Assembly: GCF_026012395.1 (NCBI RefSeq)
Contig: NZ_BRZA01000002.1
Span: 1,116,001-1,180,000 of the forward strand
Source: Lysinibacillus piscis
GTDB lineage: Bacteria; Bacillota; Bacilli; Bacillales_A; Planococcaceae
Direction: 5' to 3'
Length of the DNA: 64,000 nt
Position 1 is the stretch's first letter. Each line of letters opens with the position of its first letter. Both the position numbers and the translations under genes were made by a program. Below, in pieces: positions 1-8,534 of the stretch. A model generated the notes under the pieces. That model searched no databases and was not told where the DNA came from. It saw only the letters and a list, made by a program, of their open reading frames with translations.

Positions 1-356
1 GCCGAGGCAAAGACCGAACTAACCCCTGGAATCACCTCATAGCCAATGCCCTCCTTCTTTAATAAAGCAACCTGCTCCATTGTTGCCCCATACATCGCAG
101 GGTCTCCCGTATGTAAACGTACCACCATTTTACCTTGCTGCACACGCTCCACCATGACGGCGACCATTTCCTCTAAGTGCATACCCGCTGTACGAATGAC
201 CTCTGCATCTGGTTTTGCCTTTGCCACTAAATCCTCACTGACCAACGAGTCCGTATACATCACAACATCTGCCGTTTGTAGCATATGTAAGCCTTTTACC
301 GTAATTAAATCAGGATCACCAGGACCCGCTCCAACCACATAAATTTTTTTCGTCAT
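1..356 (-). CDS. cbiF: Cobalt-precorrin-4 C11-methyltransferase CbiF, 3' end beyond window
   Basis: This is the N-terminal ~118 residues of a CobM/CbiF-type SAM-dependent methyltransferase that adds the C-11 methyl in the corrin ring pathway. The start reads [16 protein letters not shown], with the glycine-rich GAGPGDPDL motif of the tetrapyrrole methylase fold. Later come the HTGDPAMYGA motif and a VIPGVSSVFASA motif, both diagnostic of this family. The ATG overlaps the upstream cbiL stop as TAATG, so translation is probably coupled. The reading frame is still open at base 1, so the gene is cut by the window edge and is not a natural truncation. It is the ninth gene of the B12 operon seen here. 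The family is certain; the precise methylation position rests on motifs plus operon order. Confidence 0.93.
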   Translation of the reverse strand, partial: MTKKIYVVGAGPGDPDLITVKGLHMLQTADVVMYTDSLVSEDLVAKAKPDAEVIRTAGMHLEEMVAVMVERVQQGKMVVRLHTGDPAMYGATMEQVALLKKEGIGYEVIPGVSSVFAS

Positions 357-1066
357 TATTTGCGCACCACCATTAATGTTAAATATTCTAAATCAACACC
401 ATCAAGCTCACGGACATCCCAAATAATTTCCTCATCAGATGTCACCTTCGTTACAACTGATGCTTTATCCAGTAAATCTAAATCACGTAACACTTCCAGC
501 ATTAAATCAATGACCTTGGCTACTTTAATAAACACAACGGCATCATGCGTTTCAATCGCTTCACGCATCGCCTCGTAATCATCATAAGCAGGAATAATGG
601 CCACACGATCATCGCCATCTGCTAATGCAATACCAAGGCGAGAAGCCGAGCCATTAAAGGACGAAATTCCTGGCACTGTGCGAATTTCTACGTCTGGATG
701 TTTGTCCTGCATCAACTTCATCATATGGATAAACGTACTATATAATAACGGATCGCCTTCTGTAACGAATGCCACATCCTTACCCTCTTGCAATTTTTCA
801 TAAACAAGCTCTACTGACTTTGTCCATTCACGTGCCAGCACTTCCTCATCCTTTGTCATTGGAAACACAAGCCCTAACATATCCTTTTCCTCAGGATTGA
901 TATAAACATCGACAATTCGGTGGGCATAGCTTTTACTGCCACGTAGCTTTTTTGGATAGGCAATCACAGGTGACTCTTGAATCACTCGGAATGCCTTTAC
1001 TGTAATTAACTCTGGATCGCCAGGCCCTACGCCCAAGCCATATAAAATACCTACATTACTCATCAT
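356..1066 (-). CDS. cbiL: Cobalt-factor II / precorrin-2 C20-methyltransferase CbiL
   Basis: A 236-residue tetrapyrrole methylase that transfers the SAM methyl to C-20 of cobalt-factor II, early in the anaerobic B12 route. Visible motifs are [16 protein letters not shown] near residue 10, [12 protein letters not shown] near residue 100 and [15 protein letters not shown] near residue 135. The length fits CbiL/CobI (about 230-240). The start overlaps the end of cbiET by 11 bases and the stop overlaps cbiF as TAATG, so it is translated within a tightly coupled polycistron. CobI and CbiL cannot be split by reading alone; the anaerobic-type neighbours (CbiX, CbiD, CbiH60) favour CbiL. Confidence 0.93.
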   Translation of the reverse strand: MMSNVGILYGLGVGPGDPELITVKAFRVIQESPVIAYPKKLRGSKSYAHRIVDVYINPEEKDMLGLVFPMTKDEEVLAREWTKSVELVYEKLQEGKDVAFVTEGDPLLYSTFIHMMKLMQDKHPDVEIRTVPGISSFNGSASRLGIALADGDDRVAIIPAYDDYEAMREAIETHDAVVFIKVAKVIDLMLEVLRDLDLLDKASVVTKVTSDEEIIWDVRELDGVDLEYLTLMVVRK

Positions 1067-2276
1067 TGTCTTCCTTTCGATAGGCCGAAATAATATAAAT
1101 CGGGTTTAGTGGTACAAAGCGTGTCATATCTAAAATAGGCTTACTGCGTGCAAGCTGTGCCTGTAAAATTTCGACTGCCATGCCACAAGCTTTAAACGCC
1201 TCCACTGCCTTATATAAATTTTCAATCGTTGCTGCATTTAATACAATGCGCCCATTTGGCTTCAAACGCCCGCAACATAATTGTAGTAGCTCCACCATTT
1301 CGCCACCTGTACCGCCGATAAAAATAGCATCAGGGTCAGGGAATGCCTCTAGTCCCGCTGGTGCTTTACTATGAATCGCTGTGATATCTACACGAAATTT
1401 TTGTTGATTTTGCACACAGTTTTCAAGGTCAGGCGCATTTTTTTCCACCGCAAAAATTTGCCCCTCTGGTGCGAGCTTGCCTGCTTCAATGGCCATTGAG
1501 CCTGTGCATGTACCGATATCCCACACAATGCTATCCTTTTGAAGCTGCATCGCCTGCAAGCTTAGAACACGAATTTCCTTTTTCGTAATTAACCCTTTAT
1601 CAGGCTTGCGCTGTGAAAATGCCTCATCATCAATGCCAAGTGTATACATTGGCGCTGGTGCTGTTTGCTGTAAAATCACGACATTTAATGTGGAAAACGT
1701 TGCTTGCTCCAGCTCATCTAAGGAATACCAGCCACATTTCTCGCTAGCACCTTGTAAATTTTCCGCCACAAAGACACGGTACTCATGCATACCAAAATGC
1801 TTTAAATAACGGGCAAGAGCATTAGGGCTATTGTCTGCATCTGTTAATAGTGCAATCTTCTTTTTGCCATCAATACGCTGTGCCAAGCCTTTCATCGAGC
1901 GTCCATGAATACTTGTGACATACGCATCCTGCCAGCTTTCGCCCATTTTCGCAAAGGCTAGCTGAACTGAGCTAATATAGGGATATACTTCTATTGTTAA
2001 TTTTTTCGCTAAATAACTACCAAGCCCATAAAATAATGGGTCACCCGATGCTAAAATAACCGTTTTTCTTGTTTCAGCAGCCAATTTGTCAACAAGTGCC
2101 ACTAAACCACCTTTAATCACGATTTTTTCACCCGTAAAATCAGGGAAAAAGGCTAGCACACGCTCACCGCCAACCAGTACCTCGCATTCCTCAATCCATT
2201 GCAAATACTGTGGCAATAGGCTTGCTTGCCCATTATCCCCGATCCCAATTAACTTCATCGATGGATGCAATGTCAT
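1056..2276 (-). CDS. cbiET: Bifunctional CbiE-CbiT (C5,15-methyltransferase and C12-decarboxylase)
   Basis: A 406-residue fusion. Residues ~7-200 are a CbiE tetrapyrrole methylase (KLIGIGDNG at the start, [11 protein letters not shown] near residue 77). Residues ~225-400 are a CbiT class-I SAM methyltransferase with the motif-I loop [16 protein letters not shown] and later FIGGTGGEM. Together they methylate C-5 and C-15 and remove the C-12 acetate carboxyl, like aerobic CobL. The start overlaps cbiD by 44 bases. I keep the first ATG (2276) because AGGAAGG lies just upstream; the internal ATG at 2258 would give the classical MKLIGIG start. The fusion is common in Bacillales. Confidence 0.93.
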   Translation of the reverse strand: MTLHPSMKLIGIGDNGQASLLPQYLQWIEECEVLVGGERVLAFFPDFTGEKIVIKGGLVALVDKLAAETRKTVILASGDPLFYGLGSYLAKKLTIEVYPYISSVQLAFAKMGESWQDAYVTSIHGRSMKGLAQRIDGKKKIALLTDADNSPNALARYLKHFGMHEYRVFVAENLQGASEKCGWYSLDELEQATFSTLNVVILQQTAPAPMYTLGIDDEAFSQRKPDKGLITKKEIRVLSLQAMQLQKDSIVWDIGTCTGSMAIEAGKLAPEGQIFAVEKNAPDLENCVQNQQKFRVDITAIHSKAPAGLEAFPDPDAIFIGGTGGEMVELLQLCCGRLKPNGRIVLNAATIENLYKAVEAFKACGMAVEILQAQLARSKPILDMTRFVPLNPIYIISAYRKEDNDE

Positions 2277-3366
2277 CAGCCCTTCCTAATAATTGTCCCT
2301 TCATCGAATAAATCGATGTAGATAGCGTTAAGCCGCCTTTCACATGGTGTAAGGAAGAATAACAGCATGCCTCACACAAATGTTGGAAAAATGCCAGATA
2401 ATCTTTTTCCAGCATAATATCACCCACTTGTGCGGCTGTATTCGCTGTACGCACTTCCTCTACAGTTTCTTCATCTGCCCCACTTTGCTGTGCTAACTGT
2501 GCTAAAAAATTAAAATCAATCGGTGCACTTTTGGAATGCACCATCATGACACCTTGTGCCACCTTTGAAAATTTCCCCATCATGCCAACAAGTGATACTT
2601 GCTTCACACCAAGTCGCTTGCAATGCTTTAACGTAAAGCCAACAAAATCGCCCATTTCAATAAAGGCTTCTTCTGGTAGCTCAGGATATTGTGCCATGCC
2701 GTATTTTTCACTGCGTCCACCCGTTGTAATCACGACATGCTCACAACCCGCCGCTCTTGCGACACTAATCGCTTGCACAATACTCGCCATATACGCTGAA
2801 CTTGAAAAAGGCACGACCGTTCCTCGTGTGCCTAATATTGAAATTCCTCCGATAATGCCAAGCCGTCCATTCAACGTTTTTTTCGCTATTTCCTCCCCAT
2901 CAGGTACGGAAATGATGACATTGACACCACGCTCAATATGGAAATCATCCAACACACCTTGTACAGTCGTTGTAATCATTTTACGTGGCACAGGGTTAAT
3001 AGCTGCCTCTCCAACAGGTACTGGTAAACCTGGCTTTGTGACACGTCCAACGCCAATACCGCCATCCAAATGAATACCTGGTGTATCCGCCCAGCTCACC
3101 GTACCAACAATTAAGGCTTTATGTGTGGCATCTGGATCATCGCCTGCATCTTTAATCGTTTCACAGCGCACTGCGTCCTGTTCAAATAGACATTTTTCAA
3201 TGGTAAAGGTAGCATCACGTCCAATTGGTAAATGGATTGTACTTGTTTCTTGCGCTTCCTTTGTAATGAGCGCTATTAATGCGGCCTTCGCTACAGCCGT
3301 AGCACAGGACCCTGTCGTGTACCCGTGACGCATGTCCTTAGGGTCCTTTTTCGGCTTTTTCTCCAT
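2233..3366 (-). CDS. cbiD: Cobalt-precorrin-5B C1-methyltransferase CbiD
   Basis: A 377-residue CbiD, specific to the anaerobic B12 pathway, which methylates C-1 during ring contraction. The N-terminal [17 protein letters not shown] is the family signature. Further conserved stretches are [49 protein letters not shown] and [11 protein letters not shown]. The length matches CbiD. Its ATG overlaps the cbiC stop as TAATG, and its 3' end overlaps cbiET. The presence of CbiD, rather than a CobF/CobG set, is strong evidence that this operon encodes the oxygen-independent route. Confidence 0.95.
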   Translation of the reverse strand: MEKKPKKDPKDMRHGYTTGSCATAVAKAALIALITKEAQETSTIHLPIGRDATFTIEKCLFEQDAVRCETIKDAGDDPDATHKALIVGTVSWADTPGIHLDGGIGVGRVTKPGLPVPVGEAAINPVPRKMITTTVQGVLDDFHIERGVNVIISVPDGEEIAKKTLNGRLGIIGGISILGTRGTVVPFSSSAYMASIVQAISVARAAGCEHVVITTGGRSEKYGMAQYPELPEEAFIEMGDFVGFTLKHCKRLGVKQVSLVGMMGKFSKVAQGVMMVHSKSAPIDFNFLAQLAQQSGADEETVEEVRTANTAAQVGDIMLEKDYLAFFQHLCEACCYSSLHHVKGGLTLSTSIYSMKGQLLGRADDIASIDEVNWDRG

Positions 3367-4025
3367 TATTTTTTTGCCTGTTCGTCTGCTAAAAGTGAAA
3401 TCGCATTTAATGCGGCAACCGTCACTGTACTACCGCCTTTGCGTCCAACATTTGTAATATAAGGAATACCTTCTAGCTTCGTTAGCTCCTCCTTCGATTC
3501 AGCTGCTGACACAAAACCAACTGGCATCCCAATAATTAAATCTGGCTTTGCTAAACCTTCTTTGATTAAACGAATAAGCTCTAATAAAGCTGTTGGTGCA
3601 TTACCAATGGCATAAATACCGCCCTCATGTAACTTTGCTGCCTTTTGCATCGAAATAATCGCACGTGTTGTATTTTGCTTTTTCGCTTCAATGGAAACGT
3701 CCTCATCGGCAATATAGCAATGTAAATCGCCGCCATGCTTTTGGAAACGTTTTTTTCCTGAGCCACTTTCAATCATTTGGACGTCTGCAATGACATGGCG
3801 ACCTGCCAAAATCGACTGAATCCCCGCTTCAATTGCACCTGGTGTAAGTATGACACTACGTCCAAGCTCAAAGTCAGCCGATGCGTGGATAATACGACGC
3901 ACTACCTTCCATTCATCCTCTGAGAAATTGTGCTTGCCCATTTCCTCAGCAATAATGGCAAAACTATAATCATAAATTTTATCTGGGTCTACTGTTAACG
4001 GTTTAAATTCTGTTTTAAAATCCAT
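3366..4025 (-). CDS. cbiC: Cobalt-precorrin-8 methylmutase CbiC
   Basis: A 219-residue CbiC/CobH methylmutase that shifts the C-11 methyl to C-12 to give cobyrinate (hydrogenobyrinate in the aerobic path). The catalytic histidine lies in IHASADFELG near residue 48. Other family motifs are MIESGSGKKR, IGNAPTALLELI, IGMPVGFVSAAESKEEL and NVGRKGGSTVTVAALNAI. The start is supported by AGGAGG nine bases upstream of the ATG. It lies 13 bases after cbiJ and overlaps cbiD by TAATG. Confidence 0.95.
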   Translation of the reverse strand: MDFKTEFKPLTVDPDKIYDYSFAIIAEEMGKHNFSEDEWKVVRRIIHASADFELGRSVILTPGAIEAGIQSILAGRHVIADVQMIESGSGKKRFQKHGGDLHCYIADEDVSIEAKKQNTTRAIISMQKAAKLHEGGIYAIGNAPTALLELIRLIKEGLAKPDLIIGMPVGFVSAAESKEELTKLEGIPYITNVGRKGGSTVTVAALNAISLLADEQAKK

Positions 4026-4038
4026 TTGTCATGGCCTC

Positions 4039-4800
4039 CTAAAGTGTCTGTTGTACGGCTTGTATCACATCTTCAAATGTGGAATATTGCACACCATATT
4101 TAATATTTGGTCTGGCAATTAAAATCGTTTCAATCCCACAAGCAAGAGCAGCATCTAGTTTTTCATCGACAGAGCCAACCTTGCCACTTTCCTTAGTAAT
4201 CATCAATGTTACATTATATTGACGGAATAGTGCCTCGTTTAATTCCTGTGAAAATGGTCCTTGTATCGCCACAATATCACGCTGTGCCACACCCAATGCC
4301 TCACATTTTTCCATATTATCTAATCGAGGCAACATACGGGCAATGACCCTTGTATTATCTAAGCCAAGCAAAGCTTTCGTAAAGGTAGCAAGCGTTTTAC
4401 TACCTGTTGTCAGCATAATGACACCACGCTTTTCAGCCGCTAACTGTGCCGCTTCTTCATAATCTTTCACAACAGTAATCAATGGATGGCTGTACTGCTG
4501 ATTGGCACGTTCATAACGAATATACGGTATACCTGCTTGTTCAGCCGCCGCCATCGCATTTTTCGATGCCTCCTCCGCAAATGGATGAGAGGCATCGACA
4601 ACTAAGCGATATTGTTGCTTTGTTAATATCTCTGCCATTTCCTCAGCCGTTAATCGACCAACTAAATGTGGTAAGCCAGCCTCCGCCAATGTGGAGGCGG
4701 CCGATTCTGTCACAACTGTTGCTGTCACAGCATAATCTGCTTGCTGTAAGGCTAAGGCTAAATTTCTGGCATCGCTTGTCCCCGCTAGCATGAAAATCAT
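4039..4800 (-). CDS. cbiJ: Cobalt-precorrin-6A reductase CbiJ
   Basis: A 253-residue CbiJ/CobK reductase that reduces the macrocycle with a pyridine nucleotide. The N-terminus MIFMLAGTSDARNLALAL carries the Rossmann-like GTSD(A/G)R motif of the family. Further signatures are LVVDASHPFAEEASKNA near residue 90, MLTTGSKTLATF near residue 130, VAIQGPFSQELN and a C-terminal MITKESGKVGSVDEKLDAA. The ATG overlaps the cbiX stop as ATGA. Position and length agree with the family. Confidence 0.93.
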   Translation of the reverse strand: MIFMLAGTSDARNLALALQQADYAVTATVVTESAASTLAEAGLPHLVGRLTAEEMAEILTKQQYRLVVDASHPFAEEASKNAMAAAEQAGIPYIRYERANQQYSHPLITVVKDYEEAAQLAAEKRGVIMLTTGSKTLATFTKALLGLDNTRVIARMLPRLDNMEKCEALGVAQRDIVAIQGPFSQELNEALFRQYNVTLMITKESGKVGSVDEKLDAALACGIETILIARPNIKYGVQYSTFEDVIQAVQQTL

Positions 4801-5684
4801 TGTACTGGCTCCTCTTCATGATGGTGGTCATGGTCGTGATGATGGTGATGTTCGTGATGGTGGTGATGATGTGCATGACCGTGTTCCGCTGCATAGGCAC
4901 GGTAATTCTCTAAATCCTGCATACCCGTTGATGTGCCATTGACTGCCTGCTCAATACGCTCTAATAGCACATTTTGTAAGCGTTCGTGATAGCCGAAATA
5001 GTTAGCAATTTCAATATCACAAGCTGGATACTGCTCATTGAATTGCTGACACATACCCTTCATACGTTCCATTAAAATGCCTGTGAATAAAAAGTATGGT
5101 AGCATAATGATTTTTTTCGCACCTAATTTCACACAGCGCTCAATACCTTCCTCCACTCGTGGATCTGTTACTCCCATAAAGGCACTTTCCACATACTTCA
5201 CAGGTGATTTTTCCCATAAAAGACGTGTAATTTTATAGAAATCACCATTCGCCTCTGGATCACTACCACCTCGTGCAATTAATAAAATGGCTGTATCCTC
5301 AGGATTATCCTCTGCATTAAAGCCAATTTCAGCTAAACGATCTGCTAAAATAGCAAAAATCTCATCGTGGACACCAATTGTTTGTCCATATGTGAAGGTA
5401 ACCTGTGGGTAATGCTCACGCGCATGCTCAATTTCAGCTGGAATATGCAATTTTGAATGCCCTGCATGTAATAAAATAATGGGAATCACATGCACCTCTG
5501 TTGCCCCTTTTTTGACGCAATTTGTAATCCCCTGCTCAATATTCGGTGAAGCAAACTCTAAAAAGCATGTTTCCACTAAAAATTCCTTATCAATGCGTGG
5601 TGTCATTTGCTCAATAAATGTACGCACCTCATCATTTCCTGCTGCTAAACGGCTACCATGCCCTACAAATAAAATTGCTTTCAT
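4797..5684 (-). CDS. cbiX: Sirohydrochlorin cobaltochelatase CbiX, long form with histidine-rich tail
   Basis: A 295-residue class II chelatase that inserts cobalt into sirohydrochlorin, the entry step of the anaerobic pathway. The N-terminal half has FVGHGSRLAAGNDEV and IPIILLHAGHSKLHIPAEI; the C-terminal half repeats the fold with LIARGGSDPEANGDFYK and MLPYFLFTGILMERM, as in two-domain CbiX(L). The last ~28 residues are mostly His with some Asp and Glu. They may store or present cobalt. The B. megaterium CbiX that I recall has a His-rich region plus an MxCxxC iron-sulfur motif; no cysteine is present in this tail. It sits 18 bases after cbiH60 and overlaps cbiJ by ATGA. Confidence 0.95.
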   Translation of the reverse strand: MKAILFVGHGSRLAAGNDEVRTFIEQMTPRIDKEFLVETCFLEFASPNIEQGITNCVKKGATEVHVIPIILLHAGHSKLHIPAEIEHAREHYPQVTFTYGQTIGVHDEIFAILADRLAEIGFNAEDNPEDTAILLIARGGSDPEANGDFYKITRLLWEKSPVKYVESAFMGVTDPRVEEGIERCVKLGAKKIIMLPYFLFTGILMERMKGMCQQFNEQYPACDIEIANYFGYHERLQNVLLERIEQAVNGTSTGMQDLENYRAYAAEHGHAHHHHHHEHHHHHDHDHHHEEEPVQ

Positions 5685-5702
5685 CTCAACACTACCTTTC
5701 TA

Positions 5703-7370
5703 TTAGTCGCCACAAGGAGCTGGCTCTATTTCAATTTTGGAAGACATATCTTGATACGTGAAATGCAAAATCTTTTTCACTCGTTTGAAATATTTAAAAA
5801 GACGCTCATTCGGGTGAGCATTTGCCTTATATTCCTCGACAATATTCGTAATAAACGAAATCAATTGTTCTGGCTCTAGCCCTTCAACAACAGGTTGTCC
5901 TGCATGTGCTGTACGTCCTACTGGCTTTGCCCCGATAAAGACATCAAACTTCTGTTTGCGATAAACAATACCAATATCATCGAATACAGCACGATAACAA
6001 GCCATTCCGCAGCCATTAAAGCCGATATTCAATGTTTTAGGTAATGCCAGTCCACCTAACTTTGCTTGAATTTCCTCTGCATAGGGAATCGAATCTGCCT
6101 TTTCACCATAGCAAAAATCACAAGCTTTCAAATTTAGTACATCACCAATTGGTGCAAGTAAAAAGCCAACTGCACGCAATTTTTCAGTAATTACCTCAGG
6201 TTCTGTTGTAGGAATTTTCAAATGAATTTGGTGCTCAGGTGTATATTCCATCGTACCTGCCTCACCCACAACCTCCGCCAATGTCATCATTTGCTGTGGA
6301 GTGAAAAATTTATTGGCAACACCAGGACTGACAGCCAATTCAAAAATGGATTCTATTTTTTGCTGAACTAGCTTCGGTGTCACTTTTACCTCAGTGGTTG
6401 CACCCTTAATCATTGTCAATGCGGCTGTTGCCATTTCAAGTGCTGTTTTTTTAGGCTTCGGCTTAATCGCTACAGTCGATTGAATACGGTTGGCATTTGG
6501 GTCTGTGGCAAAATCATCTCGTGCCTGCCCTGTTTGCTGATTGAGTGCCCATGGTTCATTTTCTTCTCGTAAACGCTGATGTGGACGTAGTGGCTGTTTT
6601 TCTTCCCCAAGTGTATATTTACGCTGGTAGCCACGCGGTGTAATCATTTTATTATCATAGAAAAACGTTGACGAGTTACCGATTACCACCGTTGTTAACA
6701 TGCCAATATCATGCTCTAGCATTTCTGCCAATGTCGTCATCGTAATTTCTTGACGCTCACGATAGGCACTCTTTACCAAGCCAACTGGTGTATCGGGAGA
6801 GCGATATTCGAGTAAAATCCGCTGTGCTTCTACGATTTGCCTTGTACGGCGACCACTTTTTGGGTTATATAATGCAATCACGAAATCTGCCATTGCTGCT
6901 GCTTCTACACGTTTGGCAATTAAATTCCACGGTGTTAAATGGTCACTTAAGCTAATCGTACAAGCATCATGCATAATGGGTGCACCTAGTAAGCTTGCAC
7001 AGGAGTTAATCGCCGAGATACCAGGCACAACTTCCACGGCAACCCCTGTTGCCTCTGTCCAGCCTTGTTCGATTAACACTTCATACACTAAGCCTGCCAT
7101 CCCATATACCCCAGCATCACCACTGGAAATTACAGAGACAATACTGCCCGCCTCTGCTTGTCGCACCGCTTCCTGTGCACGAGAAACCTCCTCTGTCATC
7201 CCTGTACTAACAATAGATTTGGCGTTCACAAGGTCTTGAATAAGCTCTACATACGTTTTATAGCCAATAATCATATCGCTTTGCTGTAACGCTTCCACAG
7301 CACGCGTCGTAATATGCTTAAAATCACCAGGTCCAAAGCCAACGACAAAAATCTTTCCTTTTTGTGTCAT
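5703..7370 (-). CDS. cbiH60: CbiH60: cobalt-factor III C17-methyltransferase fused to a nitrite/sulfite-reductase-like domain
   Basis: A 555-residue fusion. Residues 1-~245 are a CbiH/CobJ methylase (VVGFGPGDFKHITTRA, SSGDAGVYGMAGL, VVPGISAINSCASLLGAPI, ALYNPKSGRRTRQI) that methylates C-17 with ring contraction. Residues ~300-545 look like a nitrite/sulfite reductase ferredoxin-like half plus 4Fe-4S half: ACDFCYG and, ~30 residues later, NGCGMACYRA give a C-x2-C...C-x3-C cluster motif. This matches CbiH60 of the B. megaterium cobI operon, which carries an Fe-S cluster. The linker (~245-300) is charged and low in complexity. It starts 2 bases after cbiW. Confidence 0.93.
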   Translation of the reverse strand: MTQKGKIFVVGFGPGDFKHITTRAVEALQQSDMIIGYKTYVELIQDLVNAKSIVSTGMTEEVSRAQEAVRQAEAGSIVSVISSGDAGVYGMAGLVYEVLIEQGWTEATGVAVEVVPGISAINSCASLLGAPIMHDACTISLSDHLTPWNLIAKRVEAAAMADFVIALYNPKSGRRTRQIVEAQRILLEYRSPDTPVGLVKSAYRERQEITMTTLAEMLEHDIGMLTTVVIGNSSTFFYDNKMITPRGYQRKYTLGEEKQPLRPHQRLREENEPWALNQQTGQARDDFATDPNANRIQSTVAIKPKPKKTALEMATAALTMIKGATTEVKVTPKLVQQKIESIFELAVSPGVANKFFTPQQMMTLAEVVGEAGTMEYTPEHQIHLKIPTTEPEVITEKLRAVGFLLAPIGDVLNLKACDFCYGEKADSIPYAEEIQAKLGGLALPKTLNIGFNGCGMACYRAVFDDIGIVYRKQKFDVFIGAKPVGRTAHAGQPVVEGLEPEQLISFITNIVEEYKANAHPNERLFKYFKRVKKILHFTYQDMSSKIEIEPAPCGD

Positions 7371-7372
7371 AT

Positions 7373-7744
7373 TTACCCCTCTTTCACCTTGTCAATTCCT
7401 TTAATCGCTGTTGTTTGTGTAGTACGTTGCAAAACGCCTTCACGCAATGCAAAGACATGCTCCTGCTGTAAGGATACATGGTGTAAATCTTGGACAAGTG
7501 CCCTTGCATGTGCTGTTGTCGGCACTCGATACCAATTGCCCTGCGGATAAGCAATCACGACACAGGCATCCTTACATCGCCCATTACAGCGTGTTCTTGT
7601 TGTATGTATTTCCTTATCAAGTGCTAGCTGCTGGATTTCATCACGAATCGCCTGTGTAATCTCTTCGCCCTCTTTTTTCATACAGCTACTGCCATTGCAA
7701 ATAAAAAGATGTGTTTTCATTCCCTCTAAATTCCATGTTGTCAT
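7373..7744 (-). CDS. cbiW: CbiW, thioredoxin-like [2Fe-2S] ferredoxin of the B12 operon
   Basis: A small protein (123 residues from the chosen ATG) with a thioredoxin-like ferredoxin cysteine pattern: CNGSSCMKK near the start, then RCNGRCKDACVV about 40 residues later, which can ligate a 2Fe-2S cluster. It is the first gene of the operon, as CbiW is in B. megaterium, and is probably a redox partner for CbiH60 or for corrin reduction (inference). I chose the ATG at 7744 because GAGGGGAG lies 7 bases upstream; the upstream in-frame ATG at 7771 has no ribosome-binding site. The C-terminal ~45 residues beyond the ferredoxin core have no motif I can name. Confidence 0.88.
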   Translation of the reverse strand: MTTWNLEGMKTHLFICNGSSCMKKEGEEITQAIRDEIQQLALDKEIHTTRTRCNGRCKDACVVIAYPQGNWYRVPTTAHARALVQDLHHVSLQQEHVFALREGVLQRTTQTTAIKGIDKVKEG

Positions 7745-7795
7745 ACGATAACTCCCCTCATTCGCCTCCATTTATCTTGCTCTATCCGTCACTTT

Positions 7796-7839
7796 TCCAA
7801 AAAGAAAAACCTTCACTCTCCAAAGAAGAGTAAAGGTTT
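7796..7839 (-). terminator. Intrinsic terminator of the cbiW-operon riboswitch
   Basis: On the minus strand, AAACCTTTACTCT and AGAGTGAAGGTTT form a 13-bp stem (one G-T pair) with a 7-base loop, followed by TTTTTCTTTTT. It lies between the cobalamin aptamer and the cbiW start. This is the position expected for a riboswitch expression platform that stops transcription when cobalamin is bound. Confidence 0.9.
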
Positions 7840-7914
7840 ATAGAAGCCAAATAAAAACGAATATATGTATACTACTCGCTCTCGCTTCAACTTCTCCCTC
7901 CGAAAAGTTTACAT

Positions 7915-8090
7915 GCTGACATCTATAAGCAGGTTTCCTGACTTTAGCTTCACTTTACTCTCGCACCTTCCCAAGTTTGCACCAGTGGCACCTGCGATTT
8001 CATCAGCTTTACAGTAGCGGGGGCTGTAGCGGATTTTCACCGCTTTCCCTATTATCCCGAAACACTTCGGGCACTTATAGACGATATGTA
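7915..8090 (-). promoter_or_regulatory. Cobalamin (B12) riboswitch controlling cbiW-H60-X-J-C-D-ET-L-F
   Basis: On the minus strand the leader contains the conserved aptamer blocks: AAAGCGGTGAAAATCCGC, then CCCCGCTACTGTAAAG, a second GCCACTGG block, and finally GTCAGGAAACCTGC (7929-7942) followed by TTATAG, which pairs with CTATAAG at the 5' end (P1). The order and spacing match the cobalamin-riboswitch class. The downstream terminator at 7796-7839 indicates transcriptional OFF control by adenosylcobalamin or a related cobamide. Base pairing was checked by eye only. Confidence 0.93.
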
Positions 8091-8221
8091 TTTTTAATAG
8101 AAAACTGTCTTAATCATAACGCATAATTTGAAAAATTCAATATTTCTCGCAAAACTTTTCCTGAAAAAAGGATAGCATCTTATCTATCGTTCATGTTACA
8201 CTTCTCGTGAAATCTCACAAT

Positions 8222-8405
8222 TTTATCGTTTTTCGGTGTAAAATGGTAGACATTTTACTTAAAAGGGAAGCTGGTTCAAATCCAGCGCGGTCCCGCCACT
8301 GTAAAAGGGAGTTTTATAGAGCATGCCACTGTCCAATGGATGGGAAGGCCTATAAAATGTTGAACTTAAGCCAGGAGACCTGCCGAAAAATAGGCAATCG
8401 TTTTA
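8222..8405 (+). promoter_or_regulatory. Cobalamin (B12) riboswitch controlling cbiMNQO
   Basis: Conserved blocks on the plus strand are AAAAGGGAAGCTGGTTC, the CCAGCGCGGTCCCGCCACTG block (ending near 8300) and GCCAGGAGACCTGCC at 8370-8384, the textbook B12-box sequences. The element faces the cobalt importer genes and is followed by a terminator at 8458-8494. It is a second, independent aptamer, back to back with the one at 7915-8090, so one intergenic region senses cobalamin for both biosynthesis and cobalt uptake. Confidence 0.95.
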
Positions 8406-8457
8406 CCCTACGAGGATAGGTGTGCGGCTTAATGGATGATGATCTATTTTTAGCTAT

Positions 8458-8494
8458 GCACTTTTCCGCTATTTGGAAAGGTGCTTTTTCTTTT
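8458..8494 (+). terminator. Intrinsic terminator of the cbiMNQO riboswitch
   Basis: GCACTTTTCC (8458-8467) and GGAAAGGTGC (8475-8484) form a 10-bp stem with a 7-base loop, followed by TTTTTCTTTT. It sits between the aptamer and the cbiM ribosome-binding site, as expected for cobalamin-dependent attenuation. Confidence 0.9.
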
Positions 8495-8534
8495 CCGCAT
8501 ACAACTCAATATTTCAACATGGAGGAGGAAAAAG

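Noticed and set aside
46-342. 98-codon frame on the plus strand at the left edge
   Set aside because: It is antisense to cbiF, whose motifs are clear on the minus strand.
2531-3073. 180-codon frame on the plus strand opposite cbiD
   Set aside because: It is antisense to a fully conserved cbiD gene, has no ribosome-binding site and no protein-like motif.
8207-8419. A 70-codon frame and a GGTTCAAATCC stretch like a tRNA T-arm
   Set aside because: Both lie inside the cobalamin riboswitch. The GGTTCAAATCC stretch belongs to the aptamer, and no acceptor or anticodon stem surrounds it.
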